Part shown: one piece after another, positions 1-7,808 of the stretch
How the letters are laid out: the number at the start of each line of letters is the position of its first letter
Numbering within the stretch: the stretch's first letter is position 1
Assembly (NCBI GenBank): GCA_034431435.1
Contig: DAOUDG010000027.1
Span: forward strand, 1-25,827
From: JAHCIE01 sp034431435
GTDB lineage: Bacteria > Chloroflexota > Anaerolineae > Epilineales > JAHCIE01
Direction of reading: 5' to 3'
Length of the DNA stretch: 25,827 nucleotides
The notes under the pieces: generated by a model
Told to the model about the DNA's origin: nothing
Databases searched by the model: none
Seen by the model: the letters and a program-made list of their open reading frames with translations, nothing else
Translations under genes and position numbers: made by a program

Positions 1-718
1 CATGCTGATACCACCCGCCACCCCGCACCCGCCCCACGTTGTGAATCGACCAGCACAGCTCGGCGAGACGCTCGTCGTTGGTGACGACGATGCCGCCCTC
101 GCCCGCCGTGATGTTCTTGCTAGACTGGAAGCTGAACGTCCCCAGGTCACCGATGGCCCCCACCCGCTGCCCGCGCCACTCCGCCCCCCACGCCTGACAG
201 GCGTCTTCGAGCACGGGCAGCCCGTGCCGGCGCGCCACGGCAAGCACGCCGTCCAGGTCAGCCGGGCGGCCGCCGATGTGCACCGGGACGATGACCCTGG
301 TGCGGGGGGTGATGGCCGCCTCGATAAGGGCCGGATCGATATTGAGGCTGTCGCGCTCGACATCGACGAAGACAGGCCGCGCGCCGAGAGCCAGGGCGGC
401 GCTAGCGGTGGCGATGAAGGTGTAGGGGCTGGTGATGACCTCGTCGCCCTCGACCACGCCCAGGGCGCGCAGAGCCATCTGCAAGGCGAGGGTGCCGTTG
501 GGGACGGCGACGCCGAAGCGCGCGCCCTGGAAGGCGGCGAAGCGCGCCTCGAAGGCCGAGACGTAGTCGCCCAGCAGAGTACCCCAGCGGCGCGAGTGGA
601 GCACGTCGAGCAGGGCGCGCTCCTCGCGCTCGTCGTAGACAGGCCAGGCGGGCCAGGGGGCGGTACGCACGGGCTGGCCGCCGTCGACGGCCAGACGGGT
701 TGCTGTGGTCAGGGTCAT
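1..718 (-). CDS. DegT/DnrJ/EryC1/StrS-family aminotransferase, partial (C-terminus outside window)
   Basis: This is a PLP-dependent aminotransferase of the sugar/cyclitol type (aspartate aminotransferase fold I), open through the left edge, so only about 239 N-terminal residues are visible. ATG at 718 is preceded by GGAAAGAGA. The family's start pattern (GGxPVR, then a WPxW segment) is followed by the PNGTLALQMAL cofactor-phosphate region, the VPVHIGG strand, the EDACQAWGA segment carrying the PLP-pyridine Asp, and FSFQSSKNITAGEGG with the Schiff-base Lys at about residue 201. Members convert keto-sugars or keto-inositols to amines or the reverse. The gene lies 21 bp after the MalG-type permease, as the fourth gene of the importer operon, which suggests it acts on the imported amino-sugar, inosose or a derived metabolite. 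The family is certain from the motifs; the substrate is unknown. Confidence 0.93.
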   Translation of the reverse strand, partial: MTLTTATRLAVDGGQPVRTAPWPAWPVYDEREERALLDVLHSRRWGTLLGDYVSAFEARFAAFQGARFGVAVPNGTLALQMALRALGVVEGDEVITSPYTFIATASAALALGARPVFVDVERDSLNIDPALIEAAITPRTRVIVPVHIGGRPADLDGVLAVARRHGLPVLEDACQAWGAEWRGQRVGAIGDLGTFSFQSSKNITAGEGGIVVTNDERLAELCWSIHNVGRVRGGGWYQH

Positions 719-739
719 GGTGAGTCTCTTTCCGTCGGG

Positions 740-1585
740 TTAGCCCTTCAGCCCGGTGAGGGTGACGCCCTCGATGATCTGTCGACGTAGCAGCAGGAAG
801 ACGATGACGATGGGCAGGATGCTGATGGTGCTGCCCGCCATCAGGCCGCCGTAATCGATGGTGAACTGATTGCGAAAGGCGACCAGCCCAATCTCCATGG
901 TGAACATATCGCGGGTAGTGGCAATGATGAGGGGCCAGATGAAGATACTCCACGCCTGGATAAAGGCGAAGATGCCCAGCGCACCCATGGCGTTGGTCGA
1001 GAGGGGCACGACAATCCGGCTAAAGATGCGCCACTCCGACGCGCCGTCGATGCGCGCCGCGTCGAGCAGTTCGTCGGGAATCGAGGAGCTGATGGACTGG
1101 CGCATCAGGAACACGCCGAAGCTCATGATGAGATAGGGCGCGACAATGCCCTGGTAGGTGTTGATGATCTTGAGGTCCTTGGCGATGAGATACAAGGGGA
1201 TGAGATACGTCTCGAAGGGCACCATGGACGTCGCCAGGACGATGAGGAAGAGGACGTTGCGCAGTGGAAAGCGGTACTTACCGAAGATGAAGCCCGCCAG
1301 GGTGCTGGTAAAGACGATGCCCAGTGTCGAGATAATCGCCACCACCAAGCTGTTGAGAAAGTAGCGCACGAAGGGGGCGCGACTCGGCAGGCTTGTATAG
1401 TTCTCCAGGGTTGGCTCGCGGGGCAGGAGGGTGGGCGGCCACGCGATGGTCTCCGGCGCGGGCTTGAAGGACGTGCCGATCATGTAGATGAAGGGAAACA
1501 CCATGACGATGGCCCCGACAAGGAGCACCACCTGGGTCAGGATGCGGGTCGGCGATGCCCGCCGCGACAGGGGAAGATAGGCCAT
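740..1585 (-). CDS. Carbohydrate ABC transporter permease, MalG type
   Basis: Inner-membrane permease of 281 residues, the normal length for MalG/UgpE-like subunits of CUT1 sugar importers. About six hydrophobic spans are visible, the first at residues 16-38. The cytoplasmic EAA loop is at about 171-194 (DELLDAARIDGASEWRIF...), with its invariant Gly at 181; this loop docks onto the ATPase. The C-terminus ends in the usual GxTLTGLKG-like tail. The start codon directly abuts the stop codon of the MalF-type gene (TAG-ATG), and its ribosome site GGAGG lies inside the end of that gene, so the two are translationally coupled. It should pair with the 322-residue permease to form the channel. The sugar cannot be read from the sequence. 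Confidence 0.96.
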   Translation of the reverse strand: MAYLPLSRRASPTRILTQVVLLVGAIVMVFPFIYMIGTSFKPAPETIAWPPTLLPREPTLENYTSLPSRAPFVRYFLNSLVVAIISTLGIVFTSTLAGFIFGKYRFPLRNVLFLIVLATSMVPFETYLIPLYLIAKDLKIINTYQGIVAPYLIMSFGVFLMRQSISSSIPDELLDAARIDGASEWRIFSRIVVPLSTNAMGALGIFAFIQAWSIFIWPLIIATTRDMFTMEIGLVAFRNQFTIDYGGLMAGSTISILPIVIVFLLLRRQIIEGVTLTGLKG

Positions 1586-2554
1586 CTAGTCCTCCGTCCG
1601 AATCACGCGGAACTGCACCAGGGTCAGCAGCAGAATAATGGCAAAGAGGATGACGGCCTCGGCCGAGGCATAGCCCATGCGGAAGTAGCGGAAGGCGTTC
1701 TCCCAGATGTCGTAGACCATGACGCGCACCGTGTTGGCCGCCGACCCCGACGACTCGGCGGTCATGACGTAGACCTGGGTGAAGACGTTGTAGGCCCCGA
1801 TGGTATTGACAACGAGCACGAACAGGATGATAGGCTTCAGCAGGGGTAGGGTGATGTAGCGCAACGCCTGTGGCCCGCGCGCGCCGTCGATGGCGGCGGC
1901 TTCGTAGTAGACGACCGGAATATTACGGAGGCCCACCAGGAAGATGATCATGTTGTAGCCGACGATCTTCCACACGCTCATCATGGCGATGGACCACAGG
2001 GCGATGTTCGGGTACACCAGCCAGCCCACCGGCGACATGCCGAACCAGGACAGGATATAGTTGAGCAGGCCATAGGAAGGGTCGTAGATCCACTTCCAGA
2101 TCATGGCGACGGGCACCATGGGCGTGATGTAGGGCAGGAAGTAGAGGGTTTCGTACAGGGGCGACAGGCGGAAGCGTTGGTCCATCAGCAGGGCGAGGCC
2201 CAGGCCGACAGTGACGCCCAGGCTGACGATGATGAGGGCAAAGAGGGTTGTGTTCTTGAGAGCCGTCTGAAAGTTGATGTCCTGGAGGAGGTTCAGGTAG
2301 TTAGTCAGGCCGACGAACTGGCTCTGGGGAGCGACGATGCTCCCCTCGTAGAGGCTCAAGGCGAAGGTTCGCACGATGGGCACGACGCGCAGGATGATGA
2401 ACAGGCCCAGGATGGGAAGTAGACCCAGGTAGCAGAACAGCCAGCGGCGCTGCTCAACGGTCAGCAGGCGGCTGCGGACCCGGCGGGGCGCGGGCGTCTC
2501 CGCCACCTGTCCCCGCGTACTCGGTTGGATGGCGCTGCTTCGGGGTTCAGCCAT
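1586..2554 (-). CDS. Carbohydrate ABC transporter permease, MalF/UgpA type
   Basis: Inner-membrane permease of 322 residues. A cytoplasmic N-terminal extension of about 35 basic, Pro-rich residues is followed by six predicted membrane spans (about 38-62, 103-124, 138-156, 186-206, 240-262 and 292-314). The EAA loop is at about 217-238 (YYEAAAIDGARGPQALRYI), with the key Gly at 224. ATG at 2554 has AAGGA four bases upstream. It lies 64 bp after the binding-protein gene, a gap filled by a GC-rich hairpin, and abuts the MalG-type gene. It forms the other half of a CUT1 importer. The family is certain and the substrate unknown. Confidence 0.96.
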   Translation of the reverse strand: MAEPRSSAIQPSTRGQVAETPAPRRVRSRLLTVEQRRWLFCYLGLLPILGLFIILRVVPIVRTFALSLYEGSIVAPQSQFVGLTNYLNLLQDINFQTALKNTTLFALIIVSLGVTVGLGLALLMDQRFRLSPLYETLYFLPYITPMVPVAMIWKWIYDPSYGLLNYILSWFGMSPVGWLVYPNIALWSIAMMSVWKIVGYNMIIFLVGLRNIPVVYYEAAAIDGARGPQALRYITLPLLKPIILFVLVVNTIGAYNVFTQVYVMTAESSGSAANTVRVMVYDIWENAFRYFRMGYASAEAVILFAIILLLTLVQFRVIRTED

Positions 2555-2570
2555 GCGTCCTTCTTTCCAG

Positions 2571-2611
2571 GCGGGCGGGCCGGACAGAGGTCGTCTATCC
2601 GGCCTGCCCGC
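2571..2611 (-). promoter_or_regulatory. Intercistronic GC-rich hairpin after the binding-protein gene
   Basis: Two 14-base arms (2571-2584 and 2598-2611) are inverted repeats with one mismatch, separated by a 13-base loop. On the minus-strand mRNA this folds between the stop codon of the binding protein (2619) and the ribosome site of the MalF-type permease. No U-run follows the hairpin in the minus direction, so it does not look like a plain intrinsic terminator. Inference: it protects the upstream message from 3' decay or partly attenuates transcription, giving more binding protein than permease, as known for malE-malF. Confidence 0.75.
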
Positions 2612-2618
2612 GACACGT

Positions 2619-4031
2619 CTAGTTCGTGCCGTAGTGGTTATTGCGCTTGAGGATGTCGTCGGTCTCCTGGGCCGCCTCTTGAAGGAACTTGTCGATACCG
2701 GCCGGGTTGTCGACCAGGGAGCCGTCGAGGAAGGCCTTAGTGAGACGCTCGGCGAGCTTGGTCTGAATCTCGTCGTACTCGGCCAGGGTTGGGTAGGTGT
2801 AGATGGTATAGTTGGGGTCGTTGAACAGGAAGGCCTGGTACTGGGGTGACTTGGCCAGGCTGGCCTTCAGATCGGCGTCCTGGCGCTGGGGCAGCCAACC
2901 GGCCGTGTCCAGCAGCAGCCGCAGCATCTCATCCGAGTTGAGGAACAGAGCAAAGTCCCAGCCAACCTGAGGGTTCTTCGCGGTGCGGGTCACCCACAGA
3001 TTGACGCCCGTCGCCAGGTCGCCCCAGCGCACGCCCTTGGGCAGGGGCGCGGTGTCGTACTTGAGGTTGGGGGCCTTCTTGGCGATGTCCTGGATGGGCG
3101 CCGTCTCGCGCACATACATGGCGTGCTGTTGCAGCTCGAAGCCCTCGGTATCGCTCTTCAGCTCGAAGCTATCGGCCTTGTACTTGTGGAGCAGGTCGAC
3201 ATACATCTGGAGGGTCTTGCGGCCCGCCTCGTTGTTATAGTTGCTGTGCCACTTGCCCGACGGGGTCTTCTCGATGATAGAGCCGCCGTTTGGGTACAGA
3301 TACATCCAGAACTTCTCGGTCACGCCGCTGCCGCCGCCCGTCTTGCGCAGGCTGACGCCCGCGCGAGCCAGTTTGCCGCCCTCGGTCTTGGCCAGCTTGC
3401 GGGCGGCCTCAACCAGCTCGTCCATCGTCTTGGGGGCGGCGGTCAGCCCGGCCTCCTTGAACATGTCCGTGTTCCAGTAGAGACCGTGCCGACCCTGGAA
3501 GAAGTTGAGGCCGTAGTACTTCCCGTCGGGTCGCTTGTTGTCCTCGACCAACGCCGGGGCAAAGCGACCCGGCTTGGTCATGAACTCGACCACGTTGGCG
3601 GGCGCTTCGGGGATCAGCCCCGCATCGAGGTACTTGACCATAGCATACGGCGAAGCGTCAATGACATCGGCCGCCGTGTCGGCGGGCAGCGTCGCGGCCA
3701 GCTTCTGCTCCAGCTCGCGCACCGGCATCGCCAGGATATTGCACGTCACGTTGGGATGCAGCTTCTGGTAAGCGGCGCAGGCCTGTTCGTAGAAGGCCTG
3801 CATCTCCGGCTGGCCGCTCCACACGTTCAGTGTGACCGGCTCGGTGGGGAAGGTTGTCTTGGCCGCGCCCGATTGGGCGGGCGCGGCAGCACTGGCGGCG
3901 GTGGGCGCGGCCGCCTGGGGTGCGGCAGGGGCGGAGGCGGGGGCGGCGGGCGCTGAAGCGCACGCGGCCAGCAGGAGCACGGCCAGCACGGCCAGCACCG
4001 CGCTCACGACACGGATGACGCTCCGAGGCAT
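2619..4031 (-). CDS. Extracellular sugar-binding lipoprotein of ABC importer (solute-binding family 1)
   Basis: A binding protein of 470 residues that captures sugar outside the membrane and delivers it to the two downstream permeases. ATG at 4031 is chosen over an upstream in-frame start at 4223 because it has AAGGAGGAG at ideal spacing, begins a lipoprotein signal (hydrophobic residues 7-21, lipobox LAAC with Cys24), and lies downstream of a good promoter. An Ala/Pro-rich linker (about 25-55) tethers the lobes to the lipid anchor. The mature part has family-1 features: LNVWSGQPEMQAFYEQ at the start, a VIDASPYAMVKYLDAGLIPE strand-hinge region, GLYWNTDMFKEAGL, and a C-terminal WLPQR...ALDxAxxE-like segment. 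First gene of the operon. The ligand is not identifiable. Confidence 0.95.
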   Translation of the reverse strand: MPRSVIRVVSAVLAVLAVLLLAACASAPAAPASAPAAPQAAAPTAASAAAPAQSGAAKTTFPTEPVTLNVWSGQPEMQAFYEQACAAYQKLHPNVTCNILAMPVRELEQKLAATLPADTAADVIDASPYAMVKYLDAGLIPEAPANVVEFMTKPGRFAPALVEDNKRPDGKYYGLNFFQGRHGLYWNTDMFKEAGLTAAPKTMDELVEAARKLAKTEGGKLARAGVSLRKTGGGSGVTEKFWMYLYPNGGSIIEKTPSGKWHSNYNNEAGRKTLQMYVDLLHKYKADSFELKSDTEGFELQQHAMYVRETAPIQDIAKKAPNLKYDTAPLPKGVRWGDLATGVNLWVTRTAKNPQVGWDFALFLNSDEMLRLLLDTAGWLPQRQDADLKASLAKSPQYQAFLFNDPNYTIYTYPTLAEYDEIQTKLAERLTKAFLDGSLVDNPAGIDKFLQEAAQETDDILKRNNHYGTN

Positions 4032-4094
4032 GGGGGTCTCCTCCTTGAGATGGGGTCTGGGCGCAGACCCAGAGGGCACGCAATGAGTGGGCGG

Positions 4095-4123
4095 ATTATA
4101 CGAGAGGGAGCAGGCGATGTCCA
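4095..4123 (-). promoter_or_regulatory. Sigma-70-type promoter of the sugar ABC operon
   Basis: Read on the minus strand, TGGACA (4123-4118) is followed after exactly 17 bases by a perfect TATAAT (4100-4095). Five of six -35 bases match consensus. Transcription would begin near 4088, giving a leader of about 57 bases before the ATG at 4031. Confidence 0.8.
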
Positions 4124-4247
4124 ATGCGCCTTTCCCTCGACCTGAACAAGCGACGAAACGCCCCCACGTTCGCCTCAGAGAGTGGAGCGTTGCCGTCGCT
4201 CCTGTGCGTGATACGAACCGCACTGTCCGCCCGACCTCACCATGAGG

Positions 4248-4253
4248 TATAAT
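4248..4253 (+). promoter_or_regulatory. -10 box (TATAAT) of the cyclase gene
   Basis: A perfect TATAAT lies 29 bases before the GTG start at 4283, placing the start of transcription near 4260 and leaving a short leader containing GGAGGA (4273-4278). No convincing -35 hexamer is seen 16-18 bases upstream, so the promoter may need an activator or be weak. The divergent promoter of the sugar operon lies about 150 bases away. Confidence 0.55.
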
Positions 4254-4282
4254 TTGGCCTCCATCCTCGAGCGGAGGACACC

Positions 4283-6934
4283 GTGTCTGAACATCCGACC
4301 GGCACCGTCACCTTCCTCTTCACCGACATCGAGGGCAGCACCAGGCTCTGGGAGCAGCACCCTGAGGCGATGCGGGCGGCCGTCGCTCGCCACGATGCGA
4401 TTCTGCGTAGCGCGGTCGAGGCGCATCAGGGCTACGTGGTCAAGACCACCGGCGACGGTCTGCTCGCCGCCTTCGGTACGGCGGATGATGCGCTCGCTGG
4501 CGCGCTGGCGGCGCAGCGCGCCCTCCTGGCCGAGATGTGGGGCGAGATCGGCTCGCTGCGGGCGCGAATCGGGTTGCACACCGGCGCGGCCGAGGAGCGG
4601 GAGGGCGACTACTTCGGCCCCGCGGTCAACCGCGCTGCGCGCCTGATGGCGGCCGGGCATGGCGCGCAGATTCTCCTCTCGCAGGTGACATACGAGCTGG
4701 TGCGCGACCACCTCCCTCAGCACATCACATTGCGCGATCTCGGTGAGCGTCGCCTCAAGGACTTGATTCGGCCCGAACACATCTTCCAGGTCGAGGCGCC
4801 GGACTTACCCCGCGACTTCCCGCCCCTCAAGACCCTCGACGCGCGCCCCAACAACCTCCCTGCCCAGTCCACACCTCTGATTGGCCGCGAGAAGGAACTG
4901 GCGGCGCTGTCCGACCTGCTACGACGGCCCGACATCCGGCTGGTAACGTTGACCGGCCCTGGCGGAGCGGGCAAGACTCGCCTGGCCCTCCAACTGGCCG
5001 CCGAGCTGCTTGACGAGTTCCCGGACGGGGTGTTCTTCGTGAATCTCGCGCCTATCACCGATGCGGGTCTCGTTGCGTCCACCATCGTCAAAGCCCTGCA
5101 CGTGCCCGAGGCCGGCGAACGGCCTATTCTCGACAGCCTCAGGGGCGACCTGCAGGAGAAGCGCCTGCTACTCGTACTCGACAACTTCGAGCAGGTACTC
5201 GATGCCGCCACTGTCGTGGCCGACCTCTTGGCCGCAGCGGCCCGACTCAGAATCCTGGTGACCAGTCGCGCCGTTCTGCGCCTGCGCGGCGAGCAAGAGT
5301 ACGCCGTGCCGTCGCTGGCCCTGCCACCCGCCGACACAACCAGAGGCGGGCCGCCGGGCGTGGCGCGCATTACCCAGTACGAGGCGGTGCGCCTGTTCAT
5401 CGACCGGGCGCAGGCCGTCAAGCCTGACTTCGCCGTGACCAACGAGAACGCGCCCGCGCTGGCCGAGATTTGCTATCGCCTGGATGGCTTGCCCCTCGCC
5501 ATTGAGCTGGCGGCGGCGCGCGTCCGGCTACTGACCCCGTCGGCAATGCTGCAACGTCTGGACCATCGCCTCAAGCTGCTAACTGGCGGCGCGCGCGACC
5601 TGCCGACGCGCCAGCAAACGCTGCGCGGCGCGATTGAGTGGAGCTACGACCTGTTGGACCCCGCCGAGCAGCAGTTGTTCCGCCGACTGGCTGTATTTGT
5701 CGGCGGGCGGACGCTAGAGGCGATTGAAGCCGTGTGCAACGCGGATGGCGCGCTGGCGCTGGATACGCTGGACGGCGTCGATGCGCTGGCGGCCAAGAGC
5801 CTGCTGCGCCAGGTGGACGGGCCACAGGGCGAGGCCCGCTTCGTGATGCTGGAGACGATTCACGAGTACGCGCGCGAGCGCCTCGAAGGCAGCGGCGAGG
5901 CGGACCTGCTTCGCCGCTGGCATGCGAACTACTTCCAGTCCCTAGCGCAGCAGGCAGCCGACAGCCTAAATGGGCCTGACCAACGCCTGTGGCTCGATCG
6001 GTTGGAAGTAGAACTCGACAATCTGCGCACCGTCCTTGGCTGGGCCGAAACGCACGATGCCGAACTCGGGCTGAATATAGCCGGGCGCTTGCAGCTATTC
6101 TGGATTATCCGCTCATACTATCACGAAGGCCAGACCTGGCTCCAGCGTCTGCTCGCGCGTGCCCCACAGCCATCACCCGCCTGGATCGGGGCCATGATGG
6201 CGACCGGCGCCCTGGCCGATCACATGGGCGACTATGCCACGGCCGAGGCCGCCTTTGAGGACTGTCTCGCCTACTTTCGAGGGCTGGGGGACCAGGGAGG
6301 TATGGCCCGTGCGTTTCACAACCTGGGCATCGTCGCTGCCTACCAGGGTGATTACGAGAAGGCGCGCGCTCGCTTTGAAGAAAGCCTGGTAATCAAGCGC
6401 GCTCTAGGCGAGCCGGGGCCGATTGCCAATACCCTCAATCATCTCGGCTGGGTCGCGGCGCTTCAGCGCCGTCACAGCGAGGCCGAGGCGCTGCACACGG
6501 AGGCGCTGGCCCTCTACCGTGAGGCAAGCGACATGTATGGCATCGGCCTCACCATCGGCAATCTGGGCGACCTCGCGGACGCTCAGGGCAATCTGCCCAC
6601 AGCGCGCTCGCTGTATCGGGAGAGTCTGGCGGTCATGGATGAGGTCGGCGACCGCGAGGCTATCGCGACACTGCTCGAACGCCTGGGTAGCGTTGCTGTC
6701 GGTGAGGGGCGTCTCGATCGCGGCGCGCGTCTCCTGGGCGCGTCGGAGGGGGTGCGCGAAGTGGTAGGCATCTCGGCCGAGCCGGAGGACCGCCAGCGGG
6801 CCGAGCGGTTGCTGGCGACGTTGCAGGCGGCGCTACCCGCAGCCAGGCTGGCCGCGCTGCGCGCCGAAGGCCACGCCATGACGATCGAGCAGGCAGCTAC
6901 CTATGCGCTGGCAGACGCGCCAGCGAGTGAGTGA
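4283..6934 (+). CDS. Class III adenylate cyclase fused to STAND ATPase and TPR repeats
   Basis: A signalling protein of 883 residues with a GTG start (GGAGGA at 4273). Residues 1-175 form a class III cyclase domain that looks complete: metal-binding Asp15 (FTDIEGST) and Asp58 (KTTGDG), Lys54 at the adenine-selecting position, the second adenine-site Asp in GDYFGPAVN, and the transition-state Asn and Arg in VNRAARL. It should therefore make cAMP from ATP. Residues about 195-470 are an NB-ARC/STAND-type NTPase with Walker A GPGGAGKT (225-232) and Walker B LLLVLDN (Asp300). From about 560 to 860 the protein is helical with TPR-like repeats, likely the sensing region. This architecture is common in Chloroflexota and Actinobacteria. 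No C-terminal DNA-binding HTH is present. The trigger is unknown; the divergent sugar importer is the only neighbour hint. Confidence 0.94.
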   Translation: MSEHPTGTVTFLFTDIEGSTRLWEQHPEAMRAAVARHDAILRSAVEAHQGYVVKTTGDGLLAAFGTADDALAGALAAQRALLAEMWGEIGSLRARIGLHTGAAEEREGDYFGPAVNRAARLMAAGHGAQILLSQVTYELVRDHLPQHITLRDLGERRLKDLIRPEHIFQVEAPDLPRDFPPLKTLDARPNNLPAQSTPLIGREKELAALSDLLRRPDIRLVTLTGPGGAGKTRLALQLAAELLDEFPDGVFFVNLAPITDAGLVASTIVKALHVPEAGERPILDSLRGDLQEKRLLLVLDNFEQVLDAATVVADLLAAAARLRILVTSRAVLRLRGEQEYAVPSLALPPADTTRGGPPGVARITQYEAVRLFIDRAQAVKPDFAVTNENAPALAEICYRLDGLPLAIELAAARVRLLTPSAMLQRLDHRLKLLTGGARDLPTRQQTLRGAIEWSYDLLDPAEQQLFRRLAVFVGGRTLEAIEAVCNADGALALDTLDGVDALAAKSLLRQVDGPQGEARFVMLETIHEYARERLEGSGEADLLRRWHANYFQSLAQQAADSLNGPDQRLWLDRLEVELDNLRTVLGWAETHDAELGLNIAGRLQLFWIIRSYYHEGQTWLQRLLARAPQPSPAWIGAMMATGALADHMGDYATAEAAFEDCLAYFRGLGDQGGMARAFHNLGIVAAYQGDYEKARARFEESLVIKRALGEPGPIANTLNHLGWVAALQRRHSEAEALHTEALALYREASDMYGIGLTIGNLGDLADAQGNLPTARSLYRESLAVMDEVGDREAIATLLERLGSVAVGEGRLDRGARLLGASEGVREVVGISAEPEDRQRAERLLATLQAALPAARLAALRAEGHAMTIEQAATYALADAPASE

Positions 6935-6991
6935 CCGGCCTCCCCGGCGGCGAAGGTGGTTTTCCTCATTCCTTTTGTCCAGCCCGTTGCG

Positions 6992-7759
6992 CTAGCGCGC
7001 CATCCAGCCACCGTCGACGGTGAGGACGATGCCCGTCACGTAATCAGACGCGGCGGAGGCCAGGAAGACGACAGCGCCCTTGAAATCATCCGGCTCGCCC
7101 CAACGCCCGGCGGGGATACGAGCCAGGATGGATTGTGCGCGGGACGTGTCGTGGCGGAGCGCCTCCGTATTGTCAGTCGCTATGTAGCCGGGCGCGATGG
7201 CGTTGACCTGCACGCCCCGCGCCGCCCACTCATTCGCCAGCGCCTTCATCAACTGCGCCACGCCGCCTTTGCTCGCGGCGTAGGCCGGAACAAGGATGCC
7301 ACCCTGGAACGTGAGCAACGATGCTGTGAAGATGATCTTGCCCGCGCCGCGCTCCACCATGCGCTTGCCAATCTCGCGGCTGAGGATAAACTGCGCATTC
7401 AGATTGATCTCGATCAGGTGGTCCCATGCCTCGTCAGGATACTCGGCGGCCGGCGCGCGGAAGATGGTCCCAGCATTGTTGACGAGAATGTCAATGACCG
7501 GGAAGTCGCTCGTCACCTGATGGGCGAAGCCGCGCACCGCCGCGCGGTCGCCAAAATCGCAGGCATACGGAGTGAACTCCCGACCGAGAGCGCGGACCTC
7601 GCGTTCAACCTCGCTGTCTGGTCCCAGGGTCGCGCTGACCCCGACAATGTCGGCGCCCGCCTCCGCCAGGCCAACGGCCATCGCCCGGCCAATACCGCGC
7701 TTGCAGCCCGTCACCAACGCCGTCTTGCCGTTCAGGCTAAACAGGTCGAGCACGCTCAT
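6992..7759 (-). CDS. kduD: KduD-like short-chain dehydrogenase (2-dehydro-3-deoxy-D-gluconate 5-dehydrogenase family)
   Basis: A cytoplasmic SDR of 255 residues, the classical length. It has the dinucleotide motif TGCKRGIG (17-24), NNAG (94-97), and catalytic Ser147, Tyr160 and Lys164 in the Y-AAS-K pattern. It resembles E. coli KduD along its whole length: the FSLxGK start, LSFQGG-like segment, ANEWA, VNAIAPGYxATxNT, IPAGRWGxPxD, and an end in VDGGWxAR. KduD interconverts 2,5-diketo-3-deoxygluconate and 2-keto-3-deoxygluconate with NAD(H) in uronate/pectin breakdown; related enzymes act on gluconate-type sugars, so the substrate is less certain than the family. ATG at 7759 has GGGAGAGG upstream. 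It lies 49 bp after the Trp/Pro-rich gene on the same strand and may be the third gene of that transcript. It converges with the cyclase gene over a 57-base gap where I see no clear terminator. Confidence 0.88.
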   Translation of the reverse strand: MSVLDLFSLNGKTALVTGCKRGIGRAMAVGLAEAGADIVGVSATLGPDSEVEREVRALGREFTPYACDFGDRAAVRGFAHQVTSDFPVIDILVNNAGTIFRAPAAEYPDEAWDHLIEINLNAQFILSREIGKRMVERGAGKIIFTASLLTFQGGILVPAYAASKGGVAQLMKALANEWAARGVQVNAIAPGYIATDNTEALRHDTSRAQSILARIPAGRWGEPDDFKGAVVFLASAASDYVTGIVLTVDGGWMAR

Positions 7760-7808
7760 TGGCTCTCATCCTCTCCCTTGCTGCGGCGGTCCGACATCTG
7801 CTCCTACA

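Noticed and set aside
2..790. Plus-strand open frame (262 codons) at the left edge
   Set aside because: Opposite to the aminotransferase, whose PLP-Lys and other motifs are in the minus frame; this frame shows no family features.
3123..3956. Plus-strand open frame (277 codons) opposite the sugar-binding protein
   Set aside because: Antisense shadow, ending in Gly-rich low complexity that mirrors the Ala/Pro linker of the real gene.
4032..4223. N-terminal extension of the sugar-binding protein (start at 4223)
   Set aside because: It covers the promoter and ribosome site, lacks signal-peptide character, and the lipoprotein signal starts cleanly at 4031.
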